Part shown: positions 6,236-6,398 of the stretch, in pieces
How the letters are laid out: every line of letters begins with the position of its first letter
How positions within the stretch are numbered: the stretch's first letter is position 1
From: Neptunomonas sp.
GTDB lineage: Bacteria > Pseudomonadota > Gammaproteobacteria > Pseudomonadales > Balneatricaceae
Length of the DNA: 6,398 nt
Assembly: GCA_004195305.1 (NCBI GenBank)
Contig: SDWN01000349.1
Coordinates: 1 to 6,398, forward strand
Direction of reading: 5' to 3'
Made by a program: the position numbers and the translations under genes
The notes under the pieces: generated by a model
Seen by the model: the letters and a program-made list of their open reading frames with translations, nothing else
Databases searched by the model: none
What the model was told of the DNA's origin: nothing

Positions 6236-6290
6236 CGTACATACGGTTCTGTGGGAGGGATGAGGCGAAAGCCTCACCCTACCTGATGAT
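6236..6290 (+). ncRNA. Group II intron 3' end: domain V 3' strand and domain VI
   Basis: CGGTTCTGTGGGAGG (6244-6258) matches the usual 3' strand of domain V and its linker. It is followed by a domain VI hairpin: AGGG, a bulged A, TGAGGC (6256-6266), loop GAAA (6267-6270), and GCCTCACCCT (6271-6280). CTACCTGATGAT then leads to the presumed 3' splice site near 6290. The 5' strand of domain V and its catalytic triad are not visible upstream, where RT sequence runs directly in, so the catalytic core is broken. Confidence 0.68.
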
Positions 6291-6383
6291 TAAAAATTAT
6301 GGGACAGCAGTGGCCGAAGCCCCCTTTGGTTTAAACCGCGCAGGGATGCTATTTGTCAGCTTAGCTGTTTATCAATCGCACCC
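6291..6383. other. Unassigned flank after the intron remnant
   Basis: These 93 bases show no recognisable gene, RNA or repeat on either strand. One + frame stays open, but it merely continues the RT frame through the intron 3' end and has no start signal or family resemblance. It is probably the sequence that originally followed the sthA terminator. Confidence 0.4.
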
Positions 6384-6398
6384 CTGTCTCTTATACAC
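6384..6398 (-). other. Tn5/Nextera mosaic-end adapter, reverse complement (artefact)
   Basis: The last 15 bases, CTGTCTCTTATACAC, are the first 15 of the 19-base reverse complement of the mosaic end seen at 1-19. They are non-genomic. Confidence 0.96.

Larger units (their letters stand above)
5527..6290 (+). mobile_element. Degenerate, internally deleted group II intron
   Basis: From just after the sthA terminator to about 6290, the sequence reads like a bacterial group II intron on the + strand with large parts missing. In order it has a structured 5' region resembling domain I, a fragment of an intron-encoded reverse transcriptase, and a 3' end resembling the last strand of domain V plus domain VI. 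About 0.76 kb remains, whereas intact introns with an RT are usually about 2-3 kb. The RT lacks its N-terminal part (no RT0-RT2 motifs), its thumb/maturase part and any endonuclease domain. The 5' strand of domain V was not found. It should not splice or move by itself. The boundaries are estimates: the left assumes a start at GTTTG (5527), a poor match to GUGYG; the right is set where the domain VI tail ends. Confidence 0.72.

Noticed and set aside
5882..6311. Direct repeat GGACAGCAGT at 5882-5891 and 6302-6311
   Set aside because: Ten bases in coding-like sequence, with no extension or matching context, is compatible with chance.
1..6398. Composite transposon with terminal inverted repeats
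   Set aside because: The terminal repeats are the synthetic mosaic-end adapter, and the interior is a housekeeping respiratory locus without a transposase.

Overview
The window is a 6.4-kb piece of gammaproteobacterial chromosome, probably from a marine-type or Pseudomonas-like lineage. This is inferred from gene content and order: the end of a Na+-translocating NADH:quinone reductase operon (nqrD-nqrE-nqrF), then apbE and nqrM, then sthA. From memory, Pseudomonas aeruginosa has the same order. No rRNA or other taxonomic marker is present, so the species cannot be named. All intact genes are on the + strand.

Both ends are artificial. Bases 1-19 are the Tn5/Nextera mosaic-end adapter, and bases 6384-6398 are the start of its reverse complement. 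The biological insert is therefore 20-6383, and the missing 5' part of nqrD was cut off by library preparation, not by mutation.

Layout: 20-537 partial nqrD; 555-1163 nqrE; 1201-2424 nqrF; 2437-3477 apbE; 3476-3638 a 163-bp imperfect palindromic, MITE- or ERIC-like element; 3700-3948 nqrM; a 124-bp gap with a small dyad; 4073-5473 sthA; 5500-5525 a strong intrinsic terminator; about 5527-6290 a decayed, internally deleted group II intron with a frameshifted reverse-transcriptase remnant; 6291-6383 unassigned flank.

The genes fit together. NqrD and NqrE are membrane subunits that share an intramembrane Fe-S centre. NqrF takes electrons from NADH through FAD and a 2Fe-2S cluster. ApbE attaches FMN covalently to NqrB and NqrC outside the inner membrane. 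NqrM is a small membrane protein needed for Na+-NQR maturation. SthA moves reducing equivalents between NADPH and NAD+, so it can adjust the NADH supply used by the pump.

I found no convincing new biological system. The parts least explained by standard annotation are the palindromic element between apbE and nqrM, the intron remnant directly after the sthA terminator, and a perfect hairpin that holds the nqrE stop codon in its loop.
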